Source: Lecanosticta acicola (Eukaryota; Ascomycota; Dothideomycetes; Mycosphaerellales; Mycosphaerellaceae). From it: a stretch of DNA of 64,000 nt. This document shows, in pieces, positions 1 through 9,991 of the stretch (positions within the stretch are counted from its first letter, which is position 1; every line of letters begins with the position of its first letter). A model generated the notes under the pieces. That model was not told the origin of the DNA. It saw only the letters and a list, made by a program, of their open reading frames with translations, and made no database searches. A program made the translations under genes and the position numbers. The DNA is taken from the NCBI GenBank assembly GCA_963674455.1, contig CAVMBE010000021.1, positions 62,001 through 126,000 on the forward strand. Direction: 5' to 3'.

Positions 1-938
1 TGTCATCCTCTGAGCCGGTAAGCGTCGTTGCTTGGCGACCGGGCCTACATACCGCCATCCTGTCGGCATGCTGTGGCGACACGGTATACTTCATTGTACC
101 AGAGATACCACATTTGAGTGAAGAGGTCCAAGATGCATCGCGAGAAGTCATTGATGCAGGCTTTGGATATGCTGCATCTAACCCATCGATAACGAAGACG
201 GCCGACGGTAAGCACAAAGCTTCCAATGCGCAATGGTCAAGACCGCCCGCATCGTTGCAGGAAAAGGGCGTACTCCTCACTCTCACCCTCCGCTCGGCAC
301 CCAAGACACTCGCGTGGCATCGGAGAGGAGAATACTTCTCGACAGTGTGTCCAAACACTTCATCGCCTTCTACGGCTGTCGCGATTCACACTTTGAGCAA
401 ACACCAGACACAGTTTCCGTTCAAACGACTCAAGGGTCTGGCGCAAACAGTATGCTTCCATCCTTCACGCCCGCTCTTCTTCGTGGCTACCCGACAACGC
501 ATTCGAGTATACGACTTGCAAGCGCAGAAGATGGAGAAAGAGTTGCAGCCGGGCGCGAGGTGGATTTCTGGCATCTCTCTGCATCCGATGGGAAGCAACT
601 TGTTGGTGTCATCCTACGACAAGCGCCTGTTATGGCACGATCTGGACCTCGGAAGCACCCCTTACAAGACCCTGCGGTACCATCAGAAAGCTATCAGGAG
701 CGTCAAATTCCATCCGACGCTACCACTATTCGCGGATGCTTCCGATGATGGCACTGTTCAGATTTTCCACGGAAAGGTTGTCGGGGATAGTTTGGAGAAT
801 GCTACCGTTGTGCCATTGAAGGTTCTGAGGGGACACAAGATCAAGAATGATCTAGGTGTCTTGGATCTGGAATGGCATCCGAGGGAGGCTTGGTTGGTAA
901 GCGCTGGTGCGGATGGGAGTCTAAAGTTGTGGACTTGA
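1..938 (+). CDS. ERB1: Ribosome biogenesis protein ERB1/BOP1, C-terminal part
   Basis: This is the C-terminal WD40 propeller of ERB1 (BOP1 in animals), a nucleolar factor of the PeBoW/Nop7 complex needed for 27S pre-rRNA processing and 60S subunit assembly. The gene enters from the left edge, and the frame is open from base 3 to the TGA ending at 938. WD-type blades are visible, for example the repeats around FHPSRPLFFVATRQRIRVYD and LHPMGSNLLVSSYDKRLLWHD. The protein ends with the hallmark LEWHPREAWLVSAGADGSLK followed by LWT, which matches the extreme C-terminus of this family. The start and the N-terminal BOP1NT domain lie outside the window. No intron is needed in the visible part. BUD22, another ribosome biogenesis gene, follows 269 bp downstream on the same strand. 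Confidence 0.9.
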   Translation, partial: SSSEPVSVVAWRPGLHTAILSACCGDTVYFIVPEIPHLSEEVQDASREVIDAGFGYAASNPSITKTADGKHKASNAQWSRPPASLQEKGVLLTLTLRSAPKTLAWHRRGEYFSTVCPNTSSPSTAVAIHTLSKHQTQFPFKRLKGLAQTVCFHPSRPLFFVATRQRIRVYDLQAQKMEKELQPGARWISGISLHPMGSNLLVSSYDKRLLWHDLDLGSTPYKTLRYHQKAIRSVKFHPTLPLFADASDDGTVQIFHGKVVGDSLENATVVPLKVLRGHKIKNDLGVLDLEWHPREAWLVSAGADGSLKLWT

Positions 939-1207
939 GATGGTTCTGCACCAGAGCTCGTGTAATCCGATCATGTATAGGTACGGTGTAGAAAGTGATG
1001 TCCACCACTGAGACCCAAGCAGCTCTTTCGAAACTGTCCAGAATACGTCCTTCTTCCCTGATGACTTGCGTGAATGATGATGTATTGATTGAGTCTCCCT
1101 TGAAATTTTGAATGACCCGCGAATGAACCGAAACCGAAGGACTTTTCTGGGACTTCAACTTTCCCTCCCACGCCGTCGTCCTGCGTGCTCCCTTGGCCAA
1201 ACACAAC

Positions 1208-2524
1208 ATGTCAAAACGAAAACGCTCGGAGGACGACGAAACATCCTCCGCGACCGCCTCCAAAGATTTTCGACACCAACGCCAAATCGTAGCAACCTTC
1301 ACGCAAAGCGCAAAAGAGCTATTACGAGCCTTCAAGAATGCCCGGGGCTTCGAGCGTCAAAAGCTCGGACGCAGGAAGAAGGATGCCGTGAAAGAGGGCC
1401 AAAATACAGACAGGATCGACGAGGAAGTGAAAGCTCTCAAAGCGCTGGACCTGACCACGTGTGCGGCGCATTTCCTCGCCAAGAGCCTGGTGAAGATCAA
1501 GCGGGTAGCGGAACATGCTGATCTCCCGCTGGAAGTGAGGAAGAGCGCGGAAGGGCTGGGGAGGAAGGATCCGGCTTCTCTGAATGTGTTTGCGAGGCTT
1601 TGTAATTCGAACCCGGTGAAGACGAGGTTTGGGGTGCTCTGTGCGGCTGTTAAGAGGGAGTTTGGGGTCGATGATGGGGGTGAGGTGGGGCCTGTGAAGA
1701 AGAAGAGGTTGAGAGCGAAGGACTTTGATGGAAACAGAGGAGACGAAGCAGATGTTGAGCGTCGAAGGGAAAAGAAGCAGGTGAACGGTGGGGCGGTTGA
1801 GTCGGACAGCTTTGAGGGATTTGGTGATAGTGATGATGCGTCCGAAGATGGCATGGCGCAGTACCGGGCAAGGCTAGCCTCTTCAGACGAAGAAGACGAG
1901 GAGGAAGGTGACGTTGAAATGGGCAGCGACTCGGACATCGACGTGGACGATCTGGAGCGGCAACTGGCTGCTGAAGGCATTTCCGCCAAAGGCGCAAAAG
2001 TGCAATCGAAGCCCTACGACCACGCGGCAGACCTCTCGCTATCAGAGGCATCACAAGCAGAATCAGAAGACGAAGGACCCCAAATGGCACCCGCGCCCAA
2101 GAAGTCCTCTTTCATCCCATCACTCACCATGGGAGGCTACATCTCCGGCAGCGGCTCGGAAGTCGAAGACGAAATTGACGACAAGCCAAAGAAGAATCGA
2201 CGAGGCCAACGAGCGCGACGACAAATTGCGGAGTGGAAATATGGTCTGAAGGCCAAGCATCTACAGAATCAAAAGAAGAACGACAGCAATATCGGCTGGG
2301 ACCCCAAACGTGGCGCGGTCGATCGCGATCATCGACGTCAGAAGAAAACCGGCGCAAATGACACTGCTCTGGGCAGAGACAGGAGGGAAGCGGCGAAGCA
2401 GCCAAAGAACAAGCACGAAGACGACAAGAGGCCCTTACATCCTAGCTGGGAGGCTGCCAAGAAAGCCAAGGAGAAGAAGAGCGTACCGATTGCGTTTGCC
2501 GGGAAGAAGATTAGCTTCGATTGA
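1208..2524 (+). CDS. BUD22: BUD22-like 18S rRNA maturation protein
   Basis: 438 aa, intronless. It belongs to the BUD22/SRFBP1 family, nucleolar proteins needed for 18S rRNA maturation and small-subunit biogenesis. The N-terminus is basic and helical (about residues 20-110, with KSLVKIKRVAEHADLPLEVR). The middle is highly acidic (SSDEEDEEEGDVEMGSDSD). The C-terminus has the family signature GQRARRQIAEWKYG, then GWDPKRGAVD, then LHPSWEAAKKAKEKK, and ends FAGKKISFD. I chose the ATG at 1208 (MSKRKRSEDDE); the frame is open slightly upstream, but only through a TTG codon. The gene lies in the same direction as ERB1, so two ribosome biogenesis genes sit side by side. They are probably separate transcription units. 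Confidence 0.88.
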   Translation: MSKRKRSEDDETSSATASKDFRHQRQIVATFTQSAKELLRAFKNARGFERQKLGRRKKDAVKEGQNTDRIDEEVKALKALDLTTCAAHFLAKSLVKIKRVAEHADLPLEVRKSAEGLGRKDPASLNVFARLCNSNPVKTRFGVLCAAVKREFGVDDGGEVGPVKKKRLRAKDFDGNRGDEADVERRREKKQVNGGAVESDSFEGFGDSDDASEDGMAQYRARLASSDEEDEEEGDVEMGSDSDIDVDDLERQLAAEGISAKGAKVQSKPYDHAADLSLSEASQAESEDEGPQMAPAPKKSSFIPSLTMGGYISGSGSEVEDEIDDKPKKNRRGQRARRQIAEWKYGLKAKHLQNQKKNDSNIGWDPKRGAVDRDHRRQKKTGANDTALGRDRREAAKQPKNKHEDDKRPLHPSWEAAKKAKEKKSVPIAFAGKKISFD

Positions 2525-2817
2525 CGAACGTCTTGGACCTTGCTATCGCGTGGCTATTTGGACTTCAACGAAACGCGGTGTCTGGTTTGCGCCAGATTGT
2601 CGGAATCTGCCGTCAAAGTCCATGGAGAATCTGGAGGTCGTAATTCGATATCGGATTCTCAGAATTCATATCTCTGACTGCACGACCGCGCCTCATTGTG
2701 ATTGATCGCGGCCTCTCTCGGAACGGCAACTATCTCGTGACCGCACCTCTTCCACAGTAGCTCACTGTAGCAGCAGACCCACTCCGCTGGGAAGTCATGA
2801 ACTCTCCATCGCCTCTC

Positions 2818-4457
2818 CTATCGTCTGCTTTTGCCGGCTCCGGCAAGGCGATCATTGCAAGGGCGTCCAACAGCTAGCAAGATCATAACGAGTTCTGTCC
2901 TGACTCGTACCGATTTGAGATCTAGGAAGGCGCTTACCAATGATACGAGACTCATGTCGGTATCCGAGATCGCACAGCCAGGCTTCCGACAATAGGGCTT
3001 CATGTACTGCGGCTTGCGCAAATGAGAGCACCGACCAGTTCCAGACTCGTAGGTAAAATTACCCGTTGCTCTGACAAAGTGGGCCCAAGTATGCAAGCCT
3101 TCTACCGATGCTTGCGTGGCGGGACAAGGCGCATAGATGTGTATTGTGACGCGTAGTCGGCGTTGGTTTGCAGGGTCGGTGCTAACGAGAGTGCCCCCTT
3201 TACCGAGTGCCATACTGAAGTCGTCAGGGGATTGCGAGTCTGCCTGGCTTTCACCTCCGCCGCCATCAGATACCAGATGGGCAGGACATGCATCAAAATT
3301 CATATCTAGGTCGTCATCTGAATCTGAATCTGAATCCGAATCTGCTCCACAATCTGGGAAGGTCGAAGCCCTTGGTGGGAGAGTAGCACGATCGCTCGGA
3401 GAGAACGAGTTGATGAAGCTGATTTCCATTAGGGGTGAGATGAACTTCGGGCAGCGTAAGATGTAGCCTTGTTATTTGCCATGCATCGAACTCGACCTCG
3501 CCTACATGTCGAATTCCAGCTGAGCGTCCTCAAGACAGCCAATGTGCGCGCTAGCATATGAGCAGCCTCTACTAGCCAAAAGAGAATCGCCCATCCCGTA
3601 GAACCATCCGCCCTTTGATCTCCAGCCATTTTTTTCCAGAGAGGATATGATATTGAGGTCTCGATTGTTCTAAACGCCAAGGGAGACTCAGACCCTTTCA
3701 GCCTTTCGGTATATTTCGTTTCCCGTCACGTTCACTTGGTGGCCTCGCTCGGCGGGGTTCAATTGGGCGATGCGAATAGCTTCGATCCAACAATGGCGAT
3801 TTTTGTCGAGGGACTTGGGCTGTAGCAACGCATGTTTACAATTCTTAGTAACCTGGATCCGCGTGTTATGAACGAAGATTTCCATCAGCTGTTGGGGCTT
3901 GCCCCACGTGTACGAGAGCGCCCCGTATGGTGGAGCTTGAGCAATCGACCAAGCGGTCGATTGGGTACAAACGTGGTCTTTTCGGTAGTACTGGAGAAGC
4001 GGGAATGTGGCTAGAAGAATTAGGCAACTCTAAACAAGCGAACTGTGCGCCTGGTAGAAGCGTGCTCGTTCCTGTCTCGGACCATACGACTTCCTCCGTG
4101 ACTTGTCCTGGCTTTTCATCTATGTCTTGTGAGGCATTCAAGCTCCTTAAGCCATGAGAGAATGTATCTTTGATCTGCGGACTGGGTGCGACAATTTCTG
4201 CCAGTGTTGGGCGCGGCTTCCGATTCTGAGCTGCCATAACTTTCCTTTTCTTCCATAGTAAGTGTTATAGCTTCCTCACTCAGTTCCTTGTTCGACACCT
4301 CGATATTGAAAACCATGAACCGAGTTTCGCCGAGGGAGACGAGGGTTCCCCAGGCTAAGCGTTTGGATTTCGGCTGAGCAAGCTGCCTCGACCTCCATTT
4401 GTCGACTTGGGTGAAACGGCATAGGCTAATCGACCAGTAGTATACCATGGACGCCAA
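2818..4457 (-). other. Unresolved minus-strand coding-like region
   Basis: Several medium ORFs follow each other on the minus strand: 4457-4116, 4237-3866, 3885-3688, 3680-3429 and 3429-2818. Some parts look protein-like, such as an acidic Ser/Asp run near 3330 and a tidy GTLVSLGETRFMVFNIEV stretch near 4330. They could be exons of one gene of unknown function. A possible donor/acceptor pair lies near 4240-4275, but I could not build a convincing full model. I recognise no domain. The alternative is a decayed gene or chance ORFs. It sits 3' to 3' with BUD22 and just downstream of SWF1. Confidence 0.28.
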
Positions 4458-4493
4458 AAGTTTGCAAGTCGGAGGCTGTTGCCTTGGCCTACT

Positions 4494-5705
4494 TCATTTC
4501 CCACGCAGAATCTCCAACAGGTTATGGAGGCCGCCAAGATCGTAAATGTTTTCAATCTCGCTCAAGCTCCAAACACGAGTCCACAGGGCCTCTTGGCCTT
4601 GTGGTGGCCTTCCATCTCGAGTACGCACCAAGATGATGTCGCTGCTGACGGGCCACTGGATCTTGACATCATCTTCTGCATCCTCAAAGGCTTCCAGCGC
4701 AGGATTGTTTCTTTCCTCAGCCACGTCTCTATGTTGACGCAACCGATTGTGAGCTCGCAAATCTTCACGGGTCGCTTTGAAGACAAAGCCGTCCGTCATG
4801 TCGTCTCTCCAATCAGCCCACTTTTGAGACTCATTCGTAGTCATACCTGCCCAAATGAGGTAACAGTGGTAAGCCAGCAGGCCCAGAGGCAGCAATGGCG
4901 TAGACGCCGCGAGAAGTCCGACACCAGCAATGGAGATGCCGCCCCTGTTAACGGCGACAACGATTCCGTGGCCGATATCTTGCAGGCGGGCTTTGGAGAA
5001 GAGAGGGTTGATCGGATTGATGTTGAAGTAAGGTCTCAGGAGCCACCAGCTGAGATAGGCTCCGTAGATCTGCAGGATGGCAAGGGTTAAGAGCAGAGCC
5101 AGGAAGTAGCGGTAGTTACCCCTGCCTAAGCAATTGTTGACCCAAGGGCAGTGATGGTCGCATTGGGCCACGCAGTGTCCACACAGGCTGCAATGCTTCG
5201 ATCTCGCCGGCTTGGGCAGATGACACGTCCGGCACGCCGTGTTTGGGCGGAAGAGGATGTGATCGTAGGGGTAGTCCAGCATCCGGGCCTGGTGATTCGT
5301 GCACGTGATGTAGTGACGCTTGTACGTGACGCACAGGTAGGTGAAGATGTAGGGGAGAGCAAGCAGCAGTGGCACGGGGAGGAGAAGGCGGGTGGGCAGA
5401 CGATGGACGGTATTCCAGAGAAAGAGCGTCGCACTGCCGGTGAGCAGGAGGAGGAACAGGAGCAGGACGACGGGATTCTTCTGATCGAACAGATAGTTGC
5501 CCAGTCTCTGACTTCGCCGCGTGATCTGGCCTCCGGTCAACGAGCCATCGATCCTCTGCAGTCCGTTGGGCAGACGTATGCACAGCATGCGCTGCAGCCA
5601 GCCGATGGGTGTCTTGCGCAGAGCCGGCAGCTGCCCGAACAGCGCCACAAACGTCAACAGGGAGACGATGAGGATCGCGACGATAACATTGCGGAGGACG
5701 CCCAT
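4494..5705 (-). CDS. SWF1: DHHC palmitoyltransferase, SWF1-type
   Basis: 403 aa, intronless. It is a protein S-palmitoyltransferase of the SWF1 type, an ER membrane enzyme that acylates cysteines next to transmembrane segments (SNAREs in yeast). An N-terminal membrane helix (VIVAILIVSLLTFVALFG) is followed by more helices. The zinc-binding cysteine-rich domain comes next: CRTCHLPKPARSKHCSLCGHC, then CDHHCPWVNNC with the catalytic DHHC motif. Two further helices follow (YFLALLLTLAILQIYGAYLS and the region near GLLAYHCYLIWAGMTTNE, with a TTxE-like motif). I chose the ATG at 5705 (MGVLRNV). The frame stays open farther upstream only because a period-4 microsatellite translates without stops. The gene is divergent from RAP1, with 385 bp between the two start codons. 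Confidence 0.9.
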   Translation of the reverse strand: MGVLRNVIVAILIVSLLTFVALFGQLPALRKTPIGWLQRMLCIRLPNGLQRIDGSLTGGQITRRSQRLGNYLFDQKNPVVLLLFLLLLTGSATLFLWNTVHRLPTRLLLPVPLLLALPYIFTYLCVTYKRHYITCTNHQARMLDYPYDHILFRPNTACRTCHLPKPARSKHCSLCGHCVAQCDHHCPWVNNCLGRGNYRYFLALLLTLAILQIYGAYLSWWLLRPYFNINPINPLFSKARLQDIGHGIVVAVNRGGISIAGVGLLAASTPLLPLGLLAYHCYLIWAGMTTNESQKWADWRDDMTDGFVFKATREDLRAHNRLRQHRDVAEERNNPALEAFEDAEDDVKIQWPVSSDIILVRTRDGRPPQGQEALWTRVWSLSEIENIYDLGGLHNLLEILRGK

Positions 5706-6090
5706 TCTGCCGAGAGCATCTTCGTACCGACAAGTTGACGCAGCAGAGTTGGTGCTGAGGTGGATGTATGTATGTATGTATGTATGTATGTATGTATGTA
5801 TGTATGTATGTATGTATGTATGGATGTATGTATGTATGTATGTATGTATGTATGTATGTATGTATGTATGTATGTACCTGGTGCAGCATGGGACGGACAG
5901 GGACAATCGCCGCCAATCCGTCAAAATTTGATGAAGATTGAATCAATGAATCGCGCTCGAAGCCGGCGCGCCTCCAACGCGTCTTCACCATAAGTGTAAG
6001 CCGTTGGTAGCATCTGCAGCCCCGCGACCTCACCTCTACCCGTAACCTCGACAACAACCACAACCGCACAAATCGGATGCATCGCGCCAA
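5706..6090. promoter_or_regulatory. Shared SWF1/RAP1 divergent promoter
   Basis: 385 bp between two divergent start codons. The SWF1 side is the TATG microsatellite. The RAP1 side has a pyrimidine- and CA-rich leader (ACCTCGACAACAACCACAAC) just before the ATG, typical of fungal 5' leaders. No TATA box was recognised. Confidence 0.5.
5762..5876. repeat. (TATG)n tetranucleotide microsatellite
   Basis: About 28 copies of the tetranucleotide ATGT/TATG with one interruption (GGATG) near 5821. It lies between the SWF1 and RAP1 start codons, about 60 bp upstream of SWF1, probably in its 5' UTR or promoter. Because the period is 4, it is open in several frames and creates artificial YIHT or MYVC repeats. 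Confidence 0.95.
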
Positions 6091-9000
6091 ATGGCCACCG
6101 CCAGGACCGTGATCACGGGCTCCAATGGCGATGCGCCCGCCCTGGGGACTGTCTTTGACGGCCTGAGCTTCTTCCTCGTCCAGCGAGTCCCAGCACGACC
6201 TCGATTCATCGCCGACATCGAAGCGAACGGCGGCCGCGTTGTCAAACTCGAATCCCAAGCGGACTACATCATAGCAGATCACGCGCGCAAAGATGCGCCA
6301 GGAGGCAGCTATTCGTACACCCTCATAGAAGACGCAATCCGCAATGGCGAGATGCCCGATCCCGCCGAACATATCGCAGGCCGATCAGTCGGCGAGGTGA
6401 GGCCTGTGGGCTCGGGGGCGCCAGCGAAGAAGACACGGAACAAATTCACCGCGGAAGAGGATAGGATACTGTGGCAATGGGTGGAGAGGTGCAAGGCAGA
6501 GGGTGCATCGATCAAGGGCAACGATCTCTACAAGAAACTCGAAGTCCTCCACCCCGAACACACATACCAGGCATGGCGCGATCACTACTTGAAAAAGCTG
6601 ATGGACCGGCCTCCACCAGGTGCACAGGTGACAGTCTCAGCAAACCCGCCGCCAAGTCCGCCAGAAGATACAGCCGAGACTGAAGAGCAAGCGAAATCCA
6701 ATCCACGACACTCGAAGCGGAAAGTGGAATTGGAAACACACGACGACAAGCCGGAACTTCATCAAGAGGAACCGGTAGACTTCAATGAAGAAGACTTTGC
6801 TCTTCTACTGGAGAATGCAGGCGATATTGAGACATTAATACCAGGTACATATGGGGAAGCCTGGGAGGCTTGGGCACGATCGCGCGAGACACACAGCGCG
6901 ACAGCATGGCGATCGTTTTATGAAAACAATGTTCGACCAATATACTTGAAAGAACTCGACAAGGAACGAGATGCGGAAGATCGGCATTCTGCTGGCCGCA
7001 AGGAACCTGCCGAAACACCCTCCAAGCGTAAGCGAGGCCTTTCGAGTTCACCAGTAGAACCTGGCTCACGCTCTAAACGACGCAGAGCTGAATCGTCTGG
7101 TCCCCCCGACCCCAATCCTGAGCAGGGTCCCGAGGAACTCAGAGCCGCTGAAATGCAACCGCGGGTGGAGGATGAGGCAATTGTTGACGATCTCCCCATA
7201 CCAAGTGCGACATCGAACTCAAGAAACGCCGAGGGCGCTGCGCATGAGGAAACCATGAGCACTGACCATGATCCGCAAGATCCACGATCCCAGTTCGATG
7301 GAGCTGCCGAATTACCACGCCAGTCTGAAGGTCATCCCGTGATTGCACAGAGCACCGGGGGAAACATTCGATCTGATCAGTTTCTCACTTCGGAGGCCAA
7401 CCGCGCTGCTGAGTCGCAGCTTCTAGGTAGAATCGCTGACGCGGCCTCAGCAGCGGGTGACATGACCGCTTCGGATAGCATTCGAACTCCTCAGGGCGAG
7501 GATGCTCTTCAAGATAATGTGCAAACATCAGAGGGCAATCTTCAAGCAGACGTGCAAATGCATGATGAGCAAAGTGCCGATTCTGCGGCTCAGCCGAACA
7601 TGGGGGCCGCTGAACCTGCAACTGACGCAACGAAGCAGCAAGCCTCTGATGGAAGTCGGCCAGGCGCCCCGGAGAAGATGCTTGAGACTCTTCAGAGAAT
7701 CAATCAACAACAGAGCTCGAGAGATGACCCTCCTGATGCCGAACGAATGCAGCGTGTGCAGCCTGACTGGACCGAAGCCGAGGACGAAGTAGTGCTGAGA
7801 GGTACTGGGCAGAACTGGAACGCGAAGAAAGTCATTGATAACCTACCTGCTGGCAGCATGCGAACAGTGAGCGCGGTTAGAGCACGGCGATCAATACTTG
7901 TGGAAGAACAGCGGGATGATCACGTTTTGTATTCTCAAAACCAACCGGAGAACGCTTACTCAGCATGGAGCAAGCCTGAGGACGACGTGGTGCTCAAAGG
8001 AATGCGACTGCATTGGGAAGCCCGGCGGATATTCGACAACCTACCCCATGCCACAAATCGCACTACGACAGATGTCCGGAATCGACGAGCGATATTGAGG
8101 AATAAGTATGGAGACAAACTTCTACTTGTCAACAGCGACGACGAGAGTAGCAGTAGTGGAGAGAGCCAGCTCAACAAGGATGATCAAGGCGAAGGCGAGG
8201 AGGAAGAAGATGTCGTACCGCTCGCAAACGTGCCAGCAGCCCCTGCTATTACCAGCGCGAAGATGGACAGCTCTGCGATCCCCACAAGCCAACGTCTAAC
8301 TGCTGCTAATTTGGCTCAACATTACAAGACTTACCAGCCTCGCGGTGCTGACCTTGAGGAGGAGGATGACGAGAAAGACCAATTTGAGTACATTAGATCG
8401 CTTCAAGGCATTCTCGGGACCACACAAGGCGCCGAAGTGCTTGAATTTGAGAAAGAAGATGACGTCGCTGCGCAAGACGAAATTGATGATCCAGAAGGAG
8501 GCGCCTTTGATGGGGAGTTGCCAATGTCTTCGGACCAAGAAATCCAGGACGTATTCGAAGATGGCTTGAAATGGCCAGCGTCACCTGAGCAACGCCAAAA
8601 ACAGCCAGAAGGTCTAGAACGCCGATTCGAGACGCAGGTATCTTACCCAAAACTTCCGCAACAATCACAAGAAAGCGATCTCCAGTTTTCGAGCCAGCCG
8701 TTGCTGTCTCAACTTCATCAAATTCATCCTCCGCATGGAGGTGAGCAACTACGAGTGCAAGATCCCAGCTACCCGCAGGAGGACGCTCTCAATGAAATTG
8801 CTGCTGATGAAGAGGGTGGTTTGCTTGCTCAAGGTGACGAAGAGGGCGATGTCGAAGACGGATTCGATGAGTTCATCGACCTGTCTATTCCTGAGCCACA
8901 GGGTGGGTGGGAAGATGAGCCAGACCAGCAAGTCGCGCAAGACGCTGGAGCCGCCGGACAAGACCAAGCCGAGCCGATCGAAATTACCTCCAGCTCATCC

Positions 9001-9567
9001 GAAAGCTCCTCTTACCATGGCTCTGAGGATGGAGATCGAACGCTTACGCAAAGTCACGCTCATGCTGTCGAAACGCAAGACATTCTGAATGCGGAGACTC
9101 AGGCGCCTGACCTGAGCATGCTACTTCCACCAGATATAGAAGACGACATGGGGGAGGAGGAAGACTTTGGAGAGCCAAGACCTCGCCCTCGACAGCAGCG
9201 TGTGAGCAGCGGCGGTAGTGGCCTCTTCGTCTCACAACAGGAATCTGAACCTGGACCCGAGTCCCAGACAAGCACCCCTGATCTCGACGCCTGGATCGCC
9301 ACGATGGAAGTCCGAGGATTCAAAACATCGGACGTCATTCGAGCTCTGAAATGTACTTCCATGGATCCTGACCTGGCGGAACTGATTTTGCGAGAGGAAA
9401 AGGCCGGTATGGGGTTTCCGAAAGATGTTCCGGGCATTTGGTCCGAGGACGAAGATAGGGTATTGGAAGGGGGGAATGCGATTGCTATCAAGGCATTGGT
9501 GAAAAAGCATGGTTGGGACGGATATGATGCGAGGAGGGAGTTCTTGGAGGAGTATAGAGCCGAGTGA
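6091..9567 (+). CDS. RAP1: RAP1-like telomere-binding protein
   Basis: 1158 aa, intronless. It is a telomere/shelterin protein of the RAP1 (TERF2IP) family. An N-terminal BRCT domain covers about residues 20-95. A RAP1-type Myb domain follows at about 118-170 (KFTAEEDRILWQWVERC ... YQAWRDHYLKKL). A second Myb-like module lies at about 231-289 (FNEEDFALLLE ... ATAWRSFYENNVRPIYLKEL). Two more, similar to each other, are at about 558-604 (PDWTEAEDEVVLRG) and 624-670 (SAWSKPEDDVVLKG). The C-terminal RCT domain is at about 1063-1158 (MEVRGFKTSDVIRALKCTS ... DEDRVLEGG). Long acidic, low-complexity linkers make up the rest. In known RAP1 proteins the RCT recruits partner proteins and the Myb domains bind DNA or a TRF-type protein. 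The extra paired modules are unusual. Confidence 0.88.
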   Translation: MATARTVITGSNGDAPALGTVFDGLSFFLVQRVPARPRFIADIEANGGRVVKLESQADYIIADHARKDAPGGSYSYTLIEDAIRNGEMPDPAEHIAGRSVGEVRPVGSGAPAKKTRNKFTAEEDRILWQWVERCKAEGASIKGNDLYKKLEVLHPEHTYQAWRDHYLKKLMDRPPPGAQVTVSANPPPSPPEDTAETEEQAKSNPRHSKRKVELETHDDKPELHQEEPVDFNEEDFALLLENAGDIETLIPGTYGEAWEAWARSRETHSATAWRSFYENNVRPIYLKELDKERDAEDRHSAGRKEPAETPSKRKRGLSSSPVEPGSRSKRRRAESSGPPDPNPEQGPEELRAAEMQPRVEDEAIVDDLPIPSATSNSRNAEGAAHEETMSTDHDPQDPRSQFDGAAELPRQSEGHPVIAQSTGGNIRSDQFLTSEANRAAESQLLGRIADAASAAGDMTASDSIRTPQGEDALQDNVQTSEGNLQADVQMHDEQSADSAAQPNMGAAEPATDATKQQASDGSRPGAPEKMLETLQRINQQQSSRDDPPDAERMQRVQPDWTEAEDEVVLRGTGQNWNAKKVIDNLPAGSMRTVSAVRARRSILVEEQRDDHVLYSQNQPENAYSAWSKPEDDVVLKGMRLHWEARRIFDNLPHATNRTTTDVRNRRAILRNKYGDKLLLVNSDDESSSSGESQLNKDDQGEGEEEEDVVPLANVPAAPAITSAKMDSSAIPTSQRLTAANLAQHYKTYQPRGADLEEEDDEKDQFEYIRSLQGILGTTQGAEVLEFEKEDDVAAQDEIDDPEGGAFDGELPMSSDQEIQDVFEDGLKWPASPEQRQKQPEGLERRFETQVSYPKLPQQSQESDLQFSSQPLLSQLHQIHPPHGGEQLRVQDPSYPQEDALNEIAADEEGGLLAQGDEEGDVEDGFDEFIDLSIPEPQGGWEDEPDQQVAQDAGAAGQDQAEPIEITSSSSESSSYHGSEDGDRTLTQSHAHAVETQDILNAETQAPDLSMLLPPDIEDDMGEEEDFGEPRPRPRQQRVSSGGSGLFVSQQESEPGPESQTSTPDLDAWIATMEVRGFKTSDVIRALKCTSMDPDLAELILREEKAGMGFPKDVPGIWSEDEDRVLEGGNAIAIKALVKKHGWDGYDARREFLEEYRAE

Positions 9568-9991
9568 AGACATGGCGCATGTGAAGATGAAGCGAAACGA
9601 TAACCTTTGAACTGTTGCGACTTTACGGAGAACAGATCTGACGGCTATCGTGGCATGGAGCCTTCATGGCACCACTCAGCGTCGGACACGTTATTGCTAA
9701 ATCGCCCTTAACGCACTCTGCAATAGATGGCATCACAGTACTCTGGATCATTAACGACATATTTCACCTCGTAACTCTTCGAGATCGTCGACTCCTACCA
9801 AATTCGACATGGAGCCTCCTCACCCGAGTGATAGTGCCGTCGAATACTGCAAGGCGCAGCGCATCTAGCCGAAAGATACTTTTGAATTGCTGAAGCGGTG
9901 TTTCTCTGATCTATCATCGTAAGAGAACCCTCGGAAGTCTATGATCTACCTCTACCTTCTCCTCACAACATCTCACAAATCCACACGGCAC
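9568..9991. other. Intergenic, 3' to 3'
   Basis: 424 bp between the ends of RAP1 and the inositol dehydrogenase gene. It must hold both polyadenylation regions. A 75-codon ORF at 9666-9893 has no recognisable features and is probably chance. Confidence 0.6.

Noticed and set aside
841..1335. 164-codon minus ORF between ERB1 and BUD22
   Set aside because: Overlaps the ends of both real genes and matches no family.
5116..6372. 418-codon minus ORF across SWF1, the microsatellite and the RAP1 start
   Set aside because: It shadows SWF1 in another frame; the YIHT repeats are an artefact of the TATG microsatellite.
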